Shown in pieces: positions 8,122 through 17,503 of a stretch of 64,000 nt of DNA (positions are counted from its first letter, which is position 1; each line of letters opens with the position of its first letter). This DNA is from Streptomyces angustmyceticus (GTDB lineage Bacteria; Actinomycetota; Actinomycetes; Streptomycetales; Streptomycetaceae). The notes under the pieces were generated by a model that was given only the letters and a program-made list of their open reading frames with translations, did no database searches and was not told where the DNA came from. The DNA lies in the NCBI RefSeq assembly GCF_019933235.1, contig NZ_CP082945.1, forward strand, positions 1,674,001-1,738,000, in the 5' to 3' direction. A program made the position numbers and the translations under genes.

Positions 8122-9534
8122 CTACGTCTGGGCGGTGGCCCGTCGGTCGCGGCGCTGCTTGAGGTGGCCCGCGCCGGCCAGCGCCGAGGCCACGACGGCG
8201 GTGCCGAGGAGTTGCTGCCGGCCGTCGGAGCTGCCGGCCATGACGGCGAAGACGCCGAGGATGGCGGCGAGCGCGAGCCAGGTCAGGTAGGGGAAGCCCC
8301 ACATCCGCACCAGGAGCAGGTCGGGGCTCTCGCGCTCCAGGCGGCGGCGCATCCTCAGCTGGGTGAGGCAGACGATGGACCAGACGACCAGCACCGAGCA
8401 GCCGGCGATGTTCAGCAGCCAGGCGAAGACCGTGGTCGGCCAGATGATCCCGGCGATCACGGCGGCGAAGCCGAACAGGCAGGACGCCACCACGGCCGCG
8501 GCGGGCACGCCCCGGGTGACCTTGGCCAGGAGGCGCGGCCCCTGGCCCCGGTTGACGAGGGAGTACGCCATCCGCGACGAGCCGTAGATGTTGGCGTTCA
8601 TCGCGGAGAGCAGTGCCACCAGGACCACGATCTGCATGATCGTGCCGGCGGCCGGGATGCCGAGCCGGTCGAGGACGGTGACGTACGGGCCGTCCGTGGC
8701 GACCCTCGGGTTGTTCCACGGCACCAGGGTGACGACCACGGCCATGGAGCCGATGTAGAAGACGGCGATGCGCCAGACGGCGGTGCGGACGGCACGCGCC
8801 ACGTTCCGGCTCGGGTTGTCGGACTCGGCCGCCGCGATGGTGACGGTCTCCAGACCGGCGAAGCCGGAGATGGTGGTCAGCAGGCCGGCGGCGAGTCCGG
8901 CGGCGCCGGTCGGGAAGAAGCCGCCGTGGCCGGTGAGGTGGTGGGTGCCGGGCGCGTCGCCGAAGACCCCGAGAATGCCGAGCACGCCCAGCACCAGGAA
9001 GGCGACGATCGCGGTGACCTTGACGGCGGAGAACCAGAACTCGAACTCGCCGAAGTTCTTGACCGCGGTCAGGTTGCTGGCGCAGAAGAACACCATGAAG
9101 ACCGCCACCCAGCCGTAGGCGGGGACGAACGGCACCCAGCTGTGCATGATCGTGCCCGCCGCGGTGGCCTCGGCGGCCACGCCGGCGCAGAGCATCAGCC
9201 AGTACATCCAGCCCGAGGTGGCCCCTGCCCAGGAGCCGAGTTCCTCCTCGGCGTGCACCGAGAACGAGCCGGTGGAGGGCCGGGCGGCGGACATCTCGCC
9301 GAGCATCCGCATGATCAGCATGACCAGCGCGCCGGTTCCCGCGAAGAGCAGGACGATGGCCGGTCCGGCCGCGGCGATGCCGACGCCGGAGCCGACGAAG
9401 AGCCCCGCGCCGATGACCCCGCCGAGCGCGATCATCGAGAGATGGCGCTGCTTGAGGCCGTGCGACAGCACGGACTCGCTGTTCTGCGCGTCCTGCGGGG
9501 CGGCCTGGGATGACCGGGTGGAAGTCCGACTCAT
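8122..9534 (-). CDS. APC-family amino acid permease (GABA/aromatic type)
   Basis: Predicted 470-residue transporter with about 12 membrane spans. The N-terminal part reads LKQRHLSMIALGGVIGAGLFVGSG, the APC substrate-binding glycine motif, followed by GEMSAARPSTGSFSVHAEEELG and TISGFAGLETVTIAAAESDNPSRN. These place it in the amino-acid transporter branch that includes GabP and the aromatic permeases. The hydrophilic first 25 residues are cytoplasmic. It is divergent from the XRE-cupin regulator at 9827, which probably controls it; substrate not deducible. Confidence 0.9.
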   Translation of the reverse strand: MSRTSTRSSQAAPQDAQNSESVLSHGLKQRHLSMIALGGVIGAGLFVGSGVGIAAAGPAIVLLFAGTGALVMLIMRMLGEMSAARPSTGSFSVHAEEELGSWAGATSGWMYWLMLCAGVAAEATAAGTIMHSWVPFVPAYGWVAVFMVFFCASNLTAVKNFGEFEFWFSAVKVTAIVAFLVLGVLGILGVFGDAPGTHHLTGHGGFFPTGAAGLAAGLLTTISGFAGLETVTIAAAESDNPSRNVARAVRTAVWRIAVFYIGSMAVVVTLVPWNNPRVATDGPYVTVLDRLGIPAAGTIMQIVVLVALLSAMNANIYGSSRMAYSLVNRGQGPRLLAKVTRGVPAAAVVASCLFGFAAVIAGIIWPTTVFAWLLNIAGCSVLVVWSIVCLTQLRMRRRLERESPDLLLVRMWGFPYLTWLALAAILGVFAVMAGSSDGRQQLLGTAVVASALAGAGHLKQRRDRRATAQT

Positions 9535-9771
9535 GGTCGTGCCTGTTCACTAATTGAGACGTTCGGTGAGCCTCACGAGTGTGAAGACACGTGCGCGCGC
9601 GGGAGGTGAACGCCCGCTATTCGGACTTTTTGCGTACACATGGTGAGGGGGGTGTTACGCACTGAAGGTGCCGATTCCCCGGCCGGACCGGCGGAGGCCG
9701 ACGCCGCCCGCACCCCTCCCGGGGGCCCGGAGAGGCCACGCCCGCGCCATCCCCCGTACGGCGCGCGGAAC

Positions 9772-9826
9772 TTGCCTCTCAGGCAAATCTTTTGCCCCAG
9801 GGGCGAGGGGTCGCTATACCGGGGAT
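9772..9826 (+). promoter_or_regulatory. Promoter/operator of XRE-cupin regulator, predicted leaderless
   Basis: TTGCCT-ctc-AGGCAA (9772-9786) is an inverted repeat, followed by a further TTGCC half-site at 9792. The latter may act as a -35 (TTGCCC, 9792-9797), with TATACC as the -10 (9815-9820) at 17-base spacing. Transcription would begin at or beside the A of the ATG at 9827, giving a leaderless mRNA, which agrees with the lack of a ribosome-binding site. The repeat is a candidate site for the regulator itself. Confidence 0.5.
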
Positions 9827-10453
9827 ATGACCGAGTTCCCCGACGGGCCCGCCGGCACAGTGCCGGAGGACCTGTCCACCGTCGCGCCGCGCCTTCGTGA
9901 TCTGCGCAGGCGCAGTGGTCTCACGCTGGAGACCGCGGCCCGGCTGGTGGGGCTCTCGCCCGCGCACCTGTCGCGGCTGGAGACCAACCAGCGGCAGCCG
10001 TCGCTGCCGATGCTGCTGGCGCTGGCCCGTACGTACGGCACCACGGTATCCGACCTGCTCGGCGAGACCGCCGCGGAGCGGGACCCCATCGTGCGCGCGG
10101 GCCGTACGGAGCCGTCGGAGGCCGGCGGCTGGACGTACTGGACCGTGGGCGGCGCCGGGCGGGCGATGCAGGCGCTGCGGGTCCATGTGCCCCAGCGGGC
10201 GCAGGGCGAGCTGGTGCGGGTGCACCCGGGCGAGGAGTGGCTGTACGTCCTGGAGGGGCGGCTGCGGCTGACGCTCGGCGCGGCGGTGCATGTGCTGGAC
10301 CCGGGCGACGCCGCGCACTTCGACTCGCTGACGCCGCACCGGATCGCCGCCGCCGGACCGGGCGGGGTGGTCCTGCTGTTCGTCCACACGCTGCTGCAGA
10401 GCGGGGCCGCCGAGCTGTGCCTCGGCGACGACGCCAGGCGCCGCGGGCTGTGA
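9827..10453 (+). CDS. XRE-family regulator with C-terminal cupin sensor
   Basis: Predicted 208-residue protein. A helix-turn-helix (about 25-80) reads LRDLRRRSGLTLETAARLVGLSPAHLSRLETNQRQPSLPMLL; the C-terminal cupin barrel (about 125-200) reads HPGEEWLYVLEGRLRL and LDPGDAAHFDSLTPHRI. This two-domain layout is that of small-molecule responsive repressors such as PuuR-type regulators. ATG 9827 has no Shine-Dalgarno and sits at the predicted transcription start. Divergent from the APC permease; followed at 36 bases by a small membrane protein. Confidence 0.9.
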   Translation: MTEFPDGPAGTVPEDLSTVAPRLRDLRRRSGLTLETAARLVGLSPAHLSRLETNQRQPSLPMLLALARTYGTTVSDLLGETAAERDPIVRAGRTEPSEAGGWTYWTVGGAGRAMQALRVHVPQRAQGELVRVHPGEEWLYVLEGRLRLTLGAAVHVLDPGDAAHFDSLTPHRIAAAGPGGVVLLFVHTLLQSGAAELCLGDDARRRGL

Positions 10454-10489
10454 GCCCCGCGCCTTCTCCTGACCGAAGGACCGTACGTC

Positions 10490-10681
10490 GTGCCTGATCA
10501 GACCACTCCTGCCAGTCCTCCGCCGGCCGGGCCGCCGCCCGAGGCGGGGCCCGCCGCCCGGACGTACAAGGAGGACGCGCCGCCGCGCGGGCTCTATGTG
10601 CGGGTGTTCATCTATGTCGTGGCGTCGCATGTGCTGTTGGCGTTCTTGAGCTTCCTGGTGATCGTCGCCAAGACGCGGTGA
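10490..10681 (+). CDS. Small single-span membrane protein next to XRE-cupin regulator
   Basis: Predicted 63-residue protein: a Pro-rich cytosolic start (about 1-22), TYKEDAPPRGLYVRVF, and one transmembrane helix (about 38-60, IYVVASHVLLAFLSFLVIVA). GTG 10490 is preceded by GACCGAAGGACC. I recall such short proteins beside XRE-cupin regulators in many Streptomyces (a DUF6126-like family), but the family name is from memory. Co-transcribed with the regulator at 36-base spacing, so it may assist the divergent permease. Confidence 0.7.
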   Translation: MPDQTTPASPPPAGPPPEAGPAARTYKEDAPPRGLYVRVFIYVVASHVLLAFLSFLVIVAKTR

Positions 10682-10826
10682 CACCGCGGGCGGCCGCCGC
10701 GCCCCAACGTCCATCCCTTCGGTGCGAAAGTCCATTGCCGCGGTGCGGCGGGCGGGTGAAGCCTGCTGGCGCGAAGGCCCGCACGACGCTCGTCCCGCAC
10801 CTCGCCGCACCGAGGAGGACCGAAGG

Positions 10827-13517
10827 ATGCACCGTACGCGCACCGCGGCGGCCACGGCACTGGCCACGGCCCTGGCCGTGCTCCCCCTGACGGGCATGGC
10901 GGGGCCGCCGGGCGCCGGCGGCCCGACGTCCGGGCACCACGGCCCCCGGGACAGCCACAAAGCGGCCGTGTCCCGCCCCCTCTCCCCCGTGCCCCGCTCC
11001 GTCCGCAGCCGGTCCGACCAGGTCACCGTCACGCCCTCCGTGACCGTCGTCGCCGGTCCTGACACCGACCGCCCGGCGCTGGCCGTCGTCGAGAAGGCCC
11101 TGGCGGACGCCGGTGCGGCCCGGGTGGTGCGGGCCGGACGGGCGCCGGGCGGCGGGCAGTTGACGGTGTACGTGGACGGCGCGGGCGCGGCCCGGACGCT
11201 GCGGGCCCTGGGGGCGCGGGGCAGCGACGGGCTGCCGGCGGAGGGCTACGCGCTGGCCGTCGGCGCGGGCCGGATCGCCCTGTCCGGCAAGGACGCCACC
11301 GGTACGTACTACGCCGCGCAGACCCTGCGGCAGCTGCTGCCCCACCGGGCGCGGCCGGGCGCCCGGATACCGGGCACCGCCGTACGGGACTGGCCGGCCA
11401 CCCCGCTGCGCGGCGTCATCGAGGGCTTCTACGGCACCCCGTGGTCGCACGCGGCCCGGCTCGACCAGCTCGACTTCTACGGGGCGCACAAGATGAACCT
11501 CTACGCGTACTCGCCCAAGGACGACCCCTACCTGCGGGCGAAGTGGCGCGATCCCTACCCCGCGGACCGGCTCGCGCAGCTCAAGGAGCTGGTGGACCGG
11601 GCGCACCAGCGGCATGTGGAGTTCACCTACGCGCTCTCCCCGGGGCTGTCGGTCTGCTACAGCTCCGACGCGGACCTCAAGGCGCTGACCGCCAAGTTCG
11701 AAACACTGTGGGACATCGGTGTGCGGACCTTCGCGGTGCCGCTGGACGACATCAGCTACACGGACTGGAACTGCGCCGCGGACAAGGACGCGTTCGGGAC
11801 CGGCGGCGGCGCGGCGGGGGCGGCACAGGCCCATCTGCTCAACCGCCTCCAGCGGGAGTTCATCGCCGGGCATCCGGGAGCGGCGCCGCTGCAGATGGTG
11901 CCGACCGAGTACTACGACGTGAAGCCGTCGCCGTACAAGGAGGCGCTGGCCGCCCGGCTGGACAAGGACGTGCTGGTCGAGTGGACGGGGGTGGGGGTGA
12001 TCGCGCCGACGATGACCGTCGCCCAGGCGCGGCGGGCGCGGGAGGTGTTCGGGCACCCGATCCTGACGTGGGACAACTATCCGGTCAACGACTATGTGAC
12101 CAGCCGGCTGCTGCTCGGGCCGTTCAACGGGCGGGAGAAGGGGCTGCCGGAACAGCTGGCGGGGATCACCGCGAACCCGATGATCCAGCCTGCCGCGTCC
12201 AAGCTCGCGCTGTACACGGTGGCCGACTACGCGTGGAACGACGCCGCGTACGACGCCCGTGCCTCGTGGACCGCGGCGATCGGTGAGCTGGCCGGCGGCG
12301 ACGCCCGCACGGCACGGGCGCTGCGGGCCTTCGCCGACGCCCAGTACGCCTCCTCGCTCAATCCGCGGCAGGCACCCGAACTGTCCGCCGCCATCGAGCG
12401 GTTCGGCGGGGACGGGGACGCGCGGCGGCTGGACGGGGTGCTGCGGTCCCTGCAGGAGGCGCCGGCGGTGCTGCGGGAGCGGCTCGCCGACCGGGGGTTC
12501 GTCCAGGACAGCGGGCCCTGGCTGGACGCCACCCGCGCCTGGGGCACCGCGGCGCGCACCGCCCTGCGGCTGGTCGAGGCGGTGCGGGCGGGCGACGGCC
12601 CGACGGCCTGGCAACTGCGTCAGCGGATACCGGAGTTGGTGCGGACCGCCAGGTCGTTCGTCTACGTGGACATGGCGGGGAAGCGGGTTCCGGTGGTGGT
12701 GGCGGACGGGGTGCTGGACACCTTCGTCGAGGACGCGGTGGCCGCGCACGACGCGTCGCTGGGCCTCGCCGGCCGCCCGAAGGGGGCCACGGACCTGCCG
12801 GTCCACCAGGACAACGCGGTGTCCCGGATGACCGACGGCGACGACGCCACCTGCTTCTGGAGCGGCGCGGCGCCCGGGGCCGGCTCCTTCGTCGAACTGG
12901 ATCTGCGCGCCGAGCGGCCGCTGGGCGCCGTACGGCTGGCGATGGGCAAGAGCGGCAGCCCGGACGACTACCTGCGGCACGGCGTCCTGGAGTACTCCTC
13001 GGACCACGAGAACTGGCACCCGCTGGCCGCGTTCGACCAGCGGGCGGAGGTCCGCGCCGAGCCGCCGGCCGGGACCTCGGCCCGGTACGTCCGTGCCCGG
13101 GCCACCCGGGCGCAGGACACCTGGCTGGTGGTGCGGGAGTTCACGGTGGCCGGGGCCGGGGCGGCGGCGGTGGCCGGCGGCCCGCCCGCGGCACCGGGCA
13201 GCGCGCTGCGGTCGGCGGGGGACGGCGACCCGGCGACGGCGTACCGGGCGGCGCGGGCGGCGCAGCCGGGCGAGGCGCTGGAGTTCACCCCGGACGCGCC
13301 CCGCGCGGCACGCTCCGTCACCGTGCTGCGGCCACAGGGGGCGCCTGCCGGTGCGGCGGACGTCGAGGTGCGGACCGGCGGCGCCTGGCGCGGGATCGGC
13401 ACCCTGTCCGGGGCCTGGACGCGGCTCGGCGCGGGCGGCGGCGCCGTCGGGGGCGTGCGTCTGGTCTGGCGGGCCGGGCCGGCGACACCCGAGGTCAATG
13501 AGGTGATTCTGCGCTGA
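10827..13517 (+). CDS. Secreted GH84 beta-N-acetylglucosaminidase (hyaluronidase-like) with C-terminal binding domain
   Basis: Predicted 896-residue exported enzyme. After a signal peptide (about 1-28) comes a GH20b-like domain (about 50-180, ending EGYALAVGAGRIALSGKDATGTYYAAQTLRQL). The GH84 barrel follows with RGVIEGFYGTPWSHAARL and KMNLYAYSPKDDPY. The catalytic Asp pair is in VPLDDISYTDW (Asp307/Asp308). Later come LTWDNYPVNDY, a helical region, and from about residue 650 an F5/8-type or CBM32-like sandwich (MTDGDDATCFWSG ... SFVELDL). It releases terminal GlcNAc from glycans. ATG 10827 follows GGAGGACCGAAGG. No dre-type (DasR) site was recognised upstream. Confidence 0.93.
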   Translation: MHRTRTAAATALATALAVLPLTGMAGPPGAGGPTSGHHGPRDSHKAAVSRPLSPVPRSVRSRSDQVTVTPSVTVVAGPDTDRPALAVVEKALADAGAARVVRAGRAPGGGQLTVYVDGAGAARTLRALGARGSDGLPAEGYALAVGAGRIALSGKDATGTYYAAQTLRQLLPHRARPGARIPGTAVRDWPATPLRGVIEGFYGTPWSHAARLDQLDFYGAHKMNLYAYSPKDDPYLRAKWRDPYPADRLAQLKELVDRAHQRHVEFTYALSPGLSVCYSSDADLKALTAKFETLWDIGVRTFAVPLDDISYTDWNCAADKDAFGTGGGAAGAAQAHLLNRLQREFIAGHPGAAPLQMVPTEYYDVKPSPYKEALAARLDKDVLVEWTGVGVIAPTMTVAQARRAREVFGHPILTWDNYPVNDYVTSRLLLGPFNGREKGLPEQLAGITANPMIQPAASKLALYTVADYAWNDAAYDARASWTAAIGELAGGDARTARALRAFADAQYASSLNPRQAPELSAAIERFGGDGDARRLDGVLRSLQEAPAVLRERLADRGFVQDSGPWLDATRAWGTAARTALRLVEAVRAGDGPTAWQLRQRIPELVRTARSFVYVDMAGKRVPVVVADGVLDTFVEDAVAAHDASLGLAGRPKGATDLPVHQDNAVSRMTDGDDATCFWSGAAPGAGSFVELDLRAERPLGAVRLAMGKSGSPDDYLRHGVLEYSSDHENWHPLAAFDQRAEVRAEPPAGTSARYVRARATRAQDTWLVVREFTVAGAGAAAVAGGPPAAPGSALRSAGDGDPATAYRAARAAQPGEALEFTPDAPRAARSVTVLRPQGAPAGAADVEVRTGGAWRGIGTLSGAWTRLGAGGGAVGGVRLVWRAGPATPEVNEVILR

Positions 13518-13643
13518 GGGGGGCCAAGGGGCTGAAGGGAACGACCATTTCCCGACGGGCCGCGCCATCGGGCCCTCGGGCCGTGCCGTGCGCCCTACTC
13601 TGAGGCTCTCGTCGCCGCCCTCGCCCCGGAGGAGACCGACCCC

Positions 13644-14324
13644 ATGGCCCGTCCTGCGCCCGATGCCCCCCGCCCCACCGCGGCCGCCGTGCTCGATGAC
13701 GCGGTCCGTTCCCTCGCCCCCGACACCGACGCCAACCGGCTGGTCGCGCGGATCGAGGAGGGTGCGGCGCCGCGCTCGGTGTTCGCCACCCTCGCCCTCG
13801 AACAGCACCATGTGATCAGCGCGGACCGGGTCAGCTTCCAGCACCTGGCGCGGCGGGCGGACGGCGACCCGCCCGTGGCCGACTTCTTCGATCTGCTCGC
13901 CCAGGGCGAGGCGCTGGCCATGAAGCAGCTCGCCGGGCTGGCGGACGCGTGCGAGCTGAGCGAGCGGGAGATCGCGGAGTACCAGCCGCGGCCCGGCTGC
14001 CAGGCGTATCCCTCGTACGCGGCGCGGCTCGCCCTCGGCGGCGAGCCGACCGATGTGGCGATCGCGCTGACCGCCAACTTCGCGGCGTGGGGCCGCTGTT
14101 GCGCGGTGGTCGAGACCGCGATGCGGGACCGGTACGCCTTCCCCGAGGAGGCGTGCGGGTTCTTCGGCTTCTTCGCCGGCCCCGCACCCGACGTCGGGGA
14201 GAGGGCGCGCGCGGCGGTGCAGCACGGCCTCGACACCGGCCAGGCGGAACCGGCCACGGCGCACCGCTACGGCCGCCTGCTCCAGGCGTACGAGCTCATG
14301 TTCTGGAACTCGGTCGCCGACTGA
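13644..14324 (+). CDS. TenA/thiaminase-II-fold protein of unknown role
   Basis: Predicted 226-residue all-helical protein. Stretches such as VSFQHLARRADGDPPVADFFDLLAQGEALAMKQL, YPSYAARLALGGEPTDVAIALTANFAAWGRCCAVV and AYELMFWNSV are consistent with the TenA/heme-oxygenase-like fold that is often annotated as a 'transcriptional regulator' in Streptomyces. The Cys-Cys at GRCC is noticeable, but the canonical TenA active-site Cys context is not evident. ATG 13644 is preceded by GGAGGAGACC. Independent of the flanking genes; convergent with allantoinase. Confidence 0.6.
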   Translation: MARPAPDAPRPTAAAVLDDAVRSLAPDTDANRLVARIEEGAAPRSVFATLALEQHHVISADRVSFQHLARRADGDPPVADFFDLLAQGEALAMKQLAGLADACELSEREIAEYQPRPGCQAYPSYAARLALGGEPTDVAIALTANFAAWGRCCAVVETAMRDRYAFPEEACGFFGFFAGPAPDVGERARAAVQHGLDTGQAEPATAHRYGRLLQAYELMFWNSVAD

Positions 14325-14443
14325 GGAGGGCGCCGGGGTGGCGGGTACGGGCAGCGGGGGGCGCCCGCGCCCGCCGCGGTCGCCCGCTCAGCCCGTGGCG
14401 ACGGGCGGCGAGCCGGCGGGCGCCCTCCTCGGCGCGGGAGCCG

Positions 14444-15787
14444 TCAGGGCCGCCGCGGCCGTTCGAGCAGGGTGCCGGTGGGCTCGGTCAGGGCGGTGCC
14501 GTCGTTGATCTGGCGGCCGCGCAGCCAGGTGGAGCGTACGACGCCGTGCAGGGTCTTCCCGGCGTACGCGGTGATCTTGTTGCGGTGCTGGAGGGCCTGC
14601 GGGTCGACGGTGAACGTCTCCTCGGGGGCGAGGACCGCGAAGTCCGCGTCCCGGCCGGGCTCGATGGCGCCCTTGCGGTCGAGACCGGCGAGCGCGGCCG
14701 GTGCGGTGGCCATCCAGCGCACGACGTCGTCGAGGGTGTGGCCGCGCTTGCGCGCCTCGGTCCAGATGGCGGGCAGGCCGAGCTGGAGGGAGGAGATGCC
14801 GCCCCAGGCCGCGCCGAAGTCGGCGGTCTTGAGGTCGGCGGTGGAGGGCGAGTGGTCGGAGACGACGCAGTCGATCGTGCCGTCGGCCAGCCCCTCCCAG
14901 AGGGCGTCCTGGTTGGCGGCCTCGCGGATCGGCGGGCAGCACTTGAACTCCGTCGCGCCGTCCGGGATCTCCTCGGCGGTCAGGGTCAGGAAGTGCGGGC
15001 AGGACTCGACGGTGATCCGTACGCCCTCGCGCCTGGCGGCGGCGATCAGCGGCAGCGCGTCGCTGGAGGACAGGTGCAGGACGTGCACCCGTGCGTCGAG
15101 CCGCCGGGCGAGTGCGATCAGTCCGGCGATGGCGTCGTTCTCGCTGGCGCGGGGGCGGGAGGCGAGGAAGTCGGCGTACTTCGGGCCGTGCGGCGCGGGG
15201 GCCGCGCCCAGGTGGCCCGGATCCTCGGCGTGCACGATCAGCAGGCCGTCGAATCCGGCGATCTCGCCGAGGGCGGCGGCCAGTTGCTCCTGGTCGAGCT
15301 CGGGGAACTCGTCCACGCCGGAGGGCGACAGGAAGCACTTGAAGCCGAAGACGCCGGCGTCGTGCAGCGGGCGCAGGTCCTTGACGTTGCCGGGCACGGC
15401 ACCGCCCCAGAAGCCGACGTCGATATGGGCCTTGGGGCGGGCGACCGCGCGCTTGGTGTCGAGGTGGGCGGCGGTGGTCGTGGGCGGGAGGCTGTTGAGC
15501 GGCATGTCCAGGAGGGTGGTGACACCGCCGGCCGCGGCCGCGCGGGTGGCGGTCCAGAAGCCCTCCCATTCGGTGCGGCCGGGGTCGTTGACGTGGACGT
15601 GGGTGTCGACGAGGCCGGGCAGCAGGACGTCGTCGCCGAAGTCCCGTACCCGCGCCCCGGCCGGGGCCTCGGCGTCGTGCGGCAGCACCGCGGTGATCGT
15701 GCCGCCGGTGACGGCGACGGACGCGGCGCGCGTCCCCTGCGGGGTGACGACGCGTGTGGAGCGCAGCACCAGCTCTGTTTCGGACAC
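14444..15787 (-). CDS. allB: Allantoinase
   Basis: Predicted 447-residue zinc amidohydrolase that opens the hydantoin ring of allantoin to allantoate. Metal ligands and signatures are in place: [10 protein letters not shown] (His63, His65), [10 protein letters not shown] with the Lys150 that becomes carboxylated, VHAEDPG (His186), VLHLSSSD (His238) and SDHSP (Asp311). [10 protein letters not shown] is characteristic of allantoinases. Length is normal. Upstream lies the palindrome TTCAACA-n3-TGTTGAA (15901-15917), shared with other purine genes here, so repression by the nearby IclR protein is likely. In relatives allantoicase often follows; here the next gene is an unrelated TenA-like one on the opposite strand. 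Confidence 0.96.
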   Translation of the reverse strand: MSETELVLRSTRVVTPQGTRAASVAVTGGTITAVLPHDAEAPAGARVRDFGDDVLLPGLVDTHVHVNDPGRTEWEGFWTATRAAAAGGVTTLLDMPLNSLPPTTTAAHLDTKRAVARPKAHIDVGFWGGAVPGNVKDLRPLHDAGVFGFKCFLSPSGVDEFPELDQEQLAAALGEIAGFDGLLIVHAEDPGHLGAAPAPHGPKYADFLASRPRASENDAIAGLIALARRLDARVHVLHLSSSDALPLIAAARREGVRITVESCPHFLTLTAEEIPDGATEFKCCPPIREAANQDALWEGLADGTIDCVVSDHSPSTADLKTADFGAAWGGISSLQLGLPAIWTEARKRGHTLDDVVRWMATAPAALAGLDRKGAIEPGRDADFAVLAPEETFTVDPQALQHRNKITAYAGKTLHGVVRSTWLRGRQINDGTALTEPTGTLLERPRRP

Positions 15788-15900
15788 CCGGTCCCCTCCT
15801 CGTATCTGTCTTCATCGTGGCGTGACGGCGTGCGGGGCGCACGGCATCGGGGGCCGCGCACGGCCGCGACCCTGAGCGCACGCGAGCACGATCCGCAAAA

Positions 15901-15917
15901 TTCAACAGTCTGTTGAA
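15901..15917 (-). promoter_or_regulatory. AllR-like operator upstream of allantoinase
   Basis: TTCAACAG-T-CTGTTGAA is a perfect 17-base palindrome 113 bases upstream of the allantoinase start. Read toward allB it contains TTGAAT, which could serve as a -35. The same 7-3-7 motif (TTCAACA-n3-TGTTGAA) recurs with 11 to 13 of 14 matches at 20455, 29865 and 33303, each in front of a purine or glyoxylate gene. Confidence 0.8.
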
Positions 15918-15944
15918 CGAGTCTTCACTCCGGACCGCGGCCCG

Positions 15945-17255
15945 TCAAGACCCCTCGACGGGCACCGGCGGGGCCGGCGGCCGGGCCCCCTCCGGCGCCG
16001 CGGCCTTGGCCGCCACGGCCGCGCTGACCTGCGACGGGATGATCTCCTCCGGGACCGGAACGGTGCCCGCCGCGGCCCGCTCGCGACGGGAGAGCAGGGC
16101 GTAGAGCGCGCCGGCGAGCCCCATGCCGACGATCCAGGAGAACGGCGCGACCACGTCGAAGGCCGGGACCAGGGCAAGCACGGCGCAGACCGCGGCGGCC
16201 GGCAGGAAGGCGGCCGCGGCCTTCGGGTTGTAGCCCCTGCGGTAGAAGTACGCGCCCCGGGCGTCGGCCGAGAACAGCGCGTCGACGTCGATCCGCCCGC
16301 GCCGCACCAGGTGGTAGTCGACGAGCAGGATCGCCACCAGCGGCCCGAGGAAGGCGCCGAGCGCCCCCAGGAAGTACTGGATCACCAGCGCGGACGAGTA
16401 GAGCTTCCAGGGCATGACGACGATCGCCAGCACCGCGGTGATCATGCCGCCGCGCTTGAAGTCGAGGTGCTTCGGGGCGAGGTTGGCGAAGTCGTAGGCG
16501 GGCGAGACGAAGTTGGCGACGACGTTGATGCCGATGGTGGCGACGATGAAGGCCAGCGCCCCGATGACCGTGACCACCGGGTTGTCGATCTTCTGGATCA
16601 CCTTCACCGGGTCGTAGACCGCCTCGCCGAAGACGGAGATGGTGCCCGCGGTGACGAGGACGGCGACCACGGCGAAGGCGGTGAAGTTCACCGGCAGCCC
16701 GATCAGATTGCCGCGCCGGTAGGAGCGGTGGTCGGGGGTGAAGCGGGCGAAGTCGGCGTAGTTCAGGACCAGCGTCAGGAAGGTGGCGACGGTCAGGCTG
16801 ACCGCGATCAGGCTCTGCTCGACCTGCGCGGAGCCGCTGAGGCCGGTGAGGCTGCGGGTCAGCGAGATGTCGCCGCCGGCCCTGACGACCAGGTACACCG
16901 CGAGCGCGAGGACGACCAGCCAGACCACCGGACCGGTCGCGAAGTCCTGGACCTTGCGGATGAACTCCATCCCCCGGGTCAGCAGGACCGCCTGCAGCCC
17001 CCACATCAGCAGGAACGCGATCCAGCCCAGCGTGGACAGCCCCAGCACCGAGTTGTGGTGGTGGACCGCCAGCCCCGGCGCGATCTGCAGCGTCAGCAGG
17101 ACCACCGCGGTCGAGGCCAGCCAGGTCTGGATGCCGTACCAGGCCACGGCCATCACCGCGCGCAGCAGGGCGGGGATGTTGGCGCCGTAGACGCCCCAGC
17201 TGGCGCGGGCGAGGACCGGGTAGGGGACGCCGGTCCGGTGCCCGGCGTGCCCCAT
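15945..17255 (-). pseudogene. pucI: N-terminally truncated NCS1 allantoin permease (PucI type)
   Basis: The 436-residue frame carries most of an NCS1 transporter: GHAGHRTGVPYPVLARASWG, VYGANIPALLRAVMAVAWYGIQTW, LILNYADF-like LVLNYADFARFT, NVVANFVSPAYDFANLAPKHLDF, PWKLY, and YFYRRGYNPKA. These match bacterial allantoin permeases. In that family about 80 residues with the first two membrane helices precede the GHAG motif; here GHAG is at residue 2 and the preceding DNA belongs to a hydantoin-racemase gene. A deletion therefore joined the two genes at about 17256-17264. An ATG at 17255 could restart translation, but a carrier lacking two helices is unlikely to work. The long Ala/Pro-rich C-terminal tail is normal for Streptomyces. 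Confidence 0.8.
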
Positions 17256-17260
17256 CCGGT

Positions 17261-17467
17261 TCAGAAGGGGGTGTCGAGGGTGGCGAGCCGGTCCAGGACG
17301 GCCGCGGCGCTGAGGTAGCCCTCGAAGTGGCCCTCGATCGACTCCGGGCCCCACAGGGGTTCGGTGGCGAGGATCTCGGTGCCCGGGGCGGCGGCCGCGG
17401 TGGCCGTGGCGCGGATGGAGGCAGTCATGGAAGCCGTGGTGTTCGGGTTCATGACGAGAATGCGCAT
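17261..17467 (-). pseudogene. N-terminal remnant of hydantoin/allantoin racemase
   Basis: Sixty-eight codons from ATG 17467. The start MRILVMNPNTTASMTASI is the conserved beginning of Asp/Glu/hydantoin racemases, followed by ATAAAAPGTEILATEP and GHFEGYLSAAAVLDRL. The family is about 240 residues long; this copy stops at TPF and TGA exactly where sequence of the allantoin permease begins in another frame. About 170 codons are missing, including the second catalytic Cys region. The original order was racemase then permease on the minus strand, ahead of allantoinase, so the pair once served allantoin uptake and isomer interconversion. Confidence 0.8.
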
Positions 17468-17471
17468 GACT

Positions 17472-17503
17472 CTCCAACGATTTGGAGGATTCCATAGAAT
17501 GGA
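17472..17503. promoter_or_regulatory. Paired inverted repeats between racemase remnant and IclR gene
   Basis: CTCCAA-cgat-TTGGAG (17472-17487) and TCCAT-aga-ATGGA (17491-17503) lie in the divergent region between the racemase remnant and the IclR regulator. The TCCA/TGGA half-sites resemble those bound by IclR-family proteins. In the minus-strand mRNA the first repeat places the Shine-Dalgarno (TTGGAGAG) of the racemase in the right arm of a hairpin. Confidence 0.5.

Noticed and set aside
10608..14264. Minus-strand open frame of about 1200 codons
   Set aside because: Antisense to the GH84 and TenA-like genes; Arg/Pro/Gly-rich with no domain.
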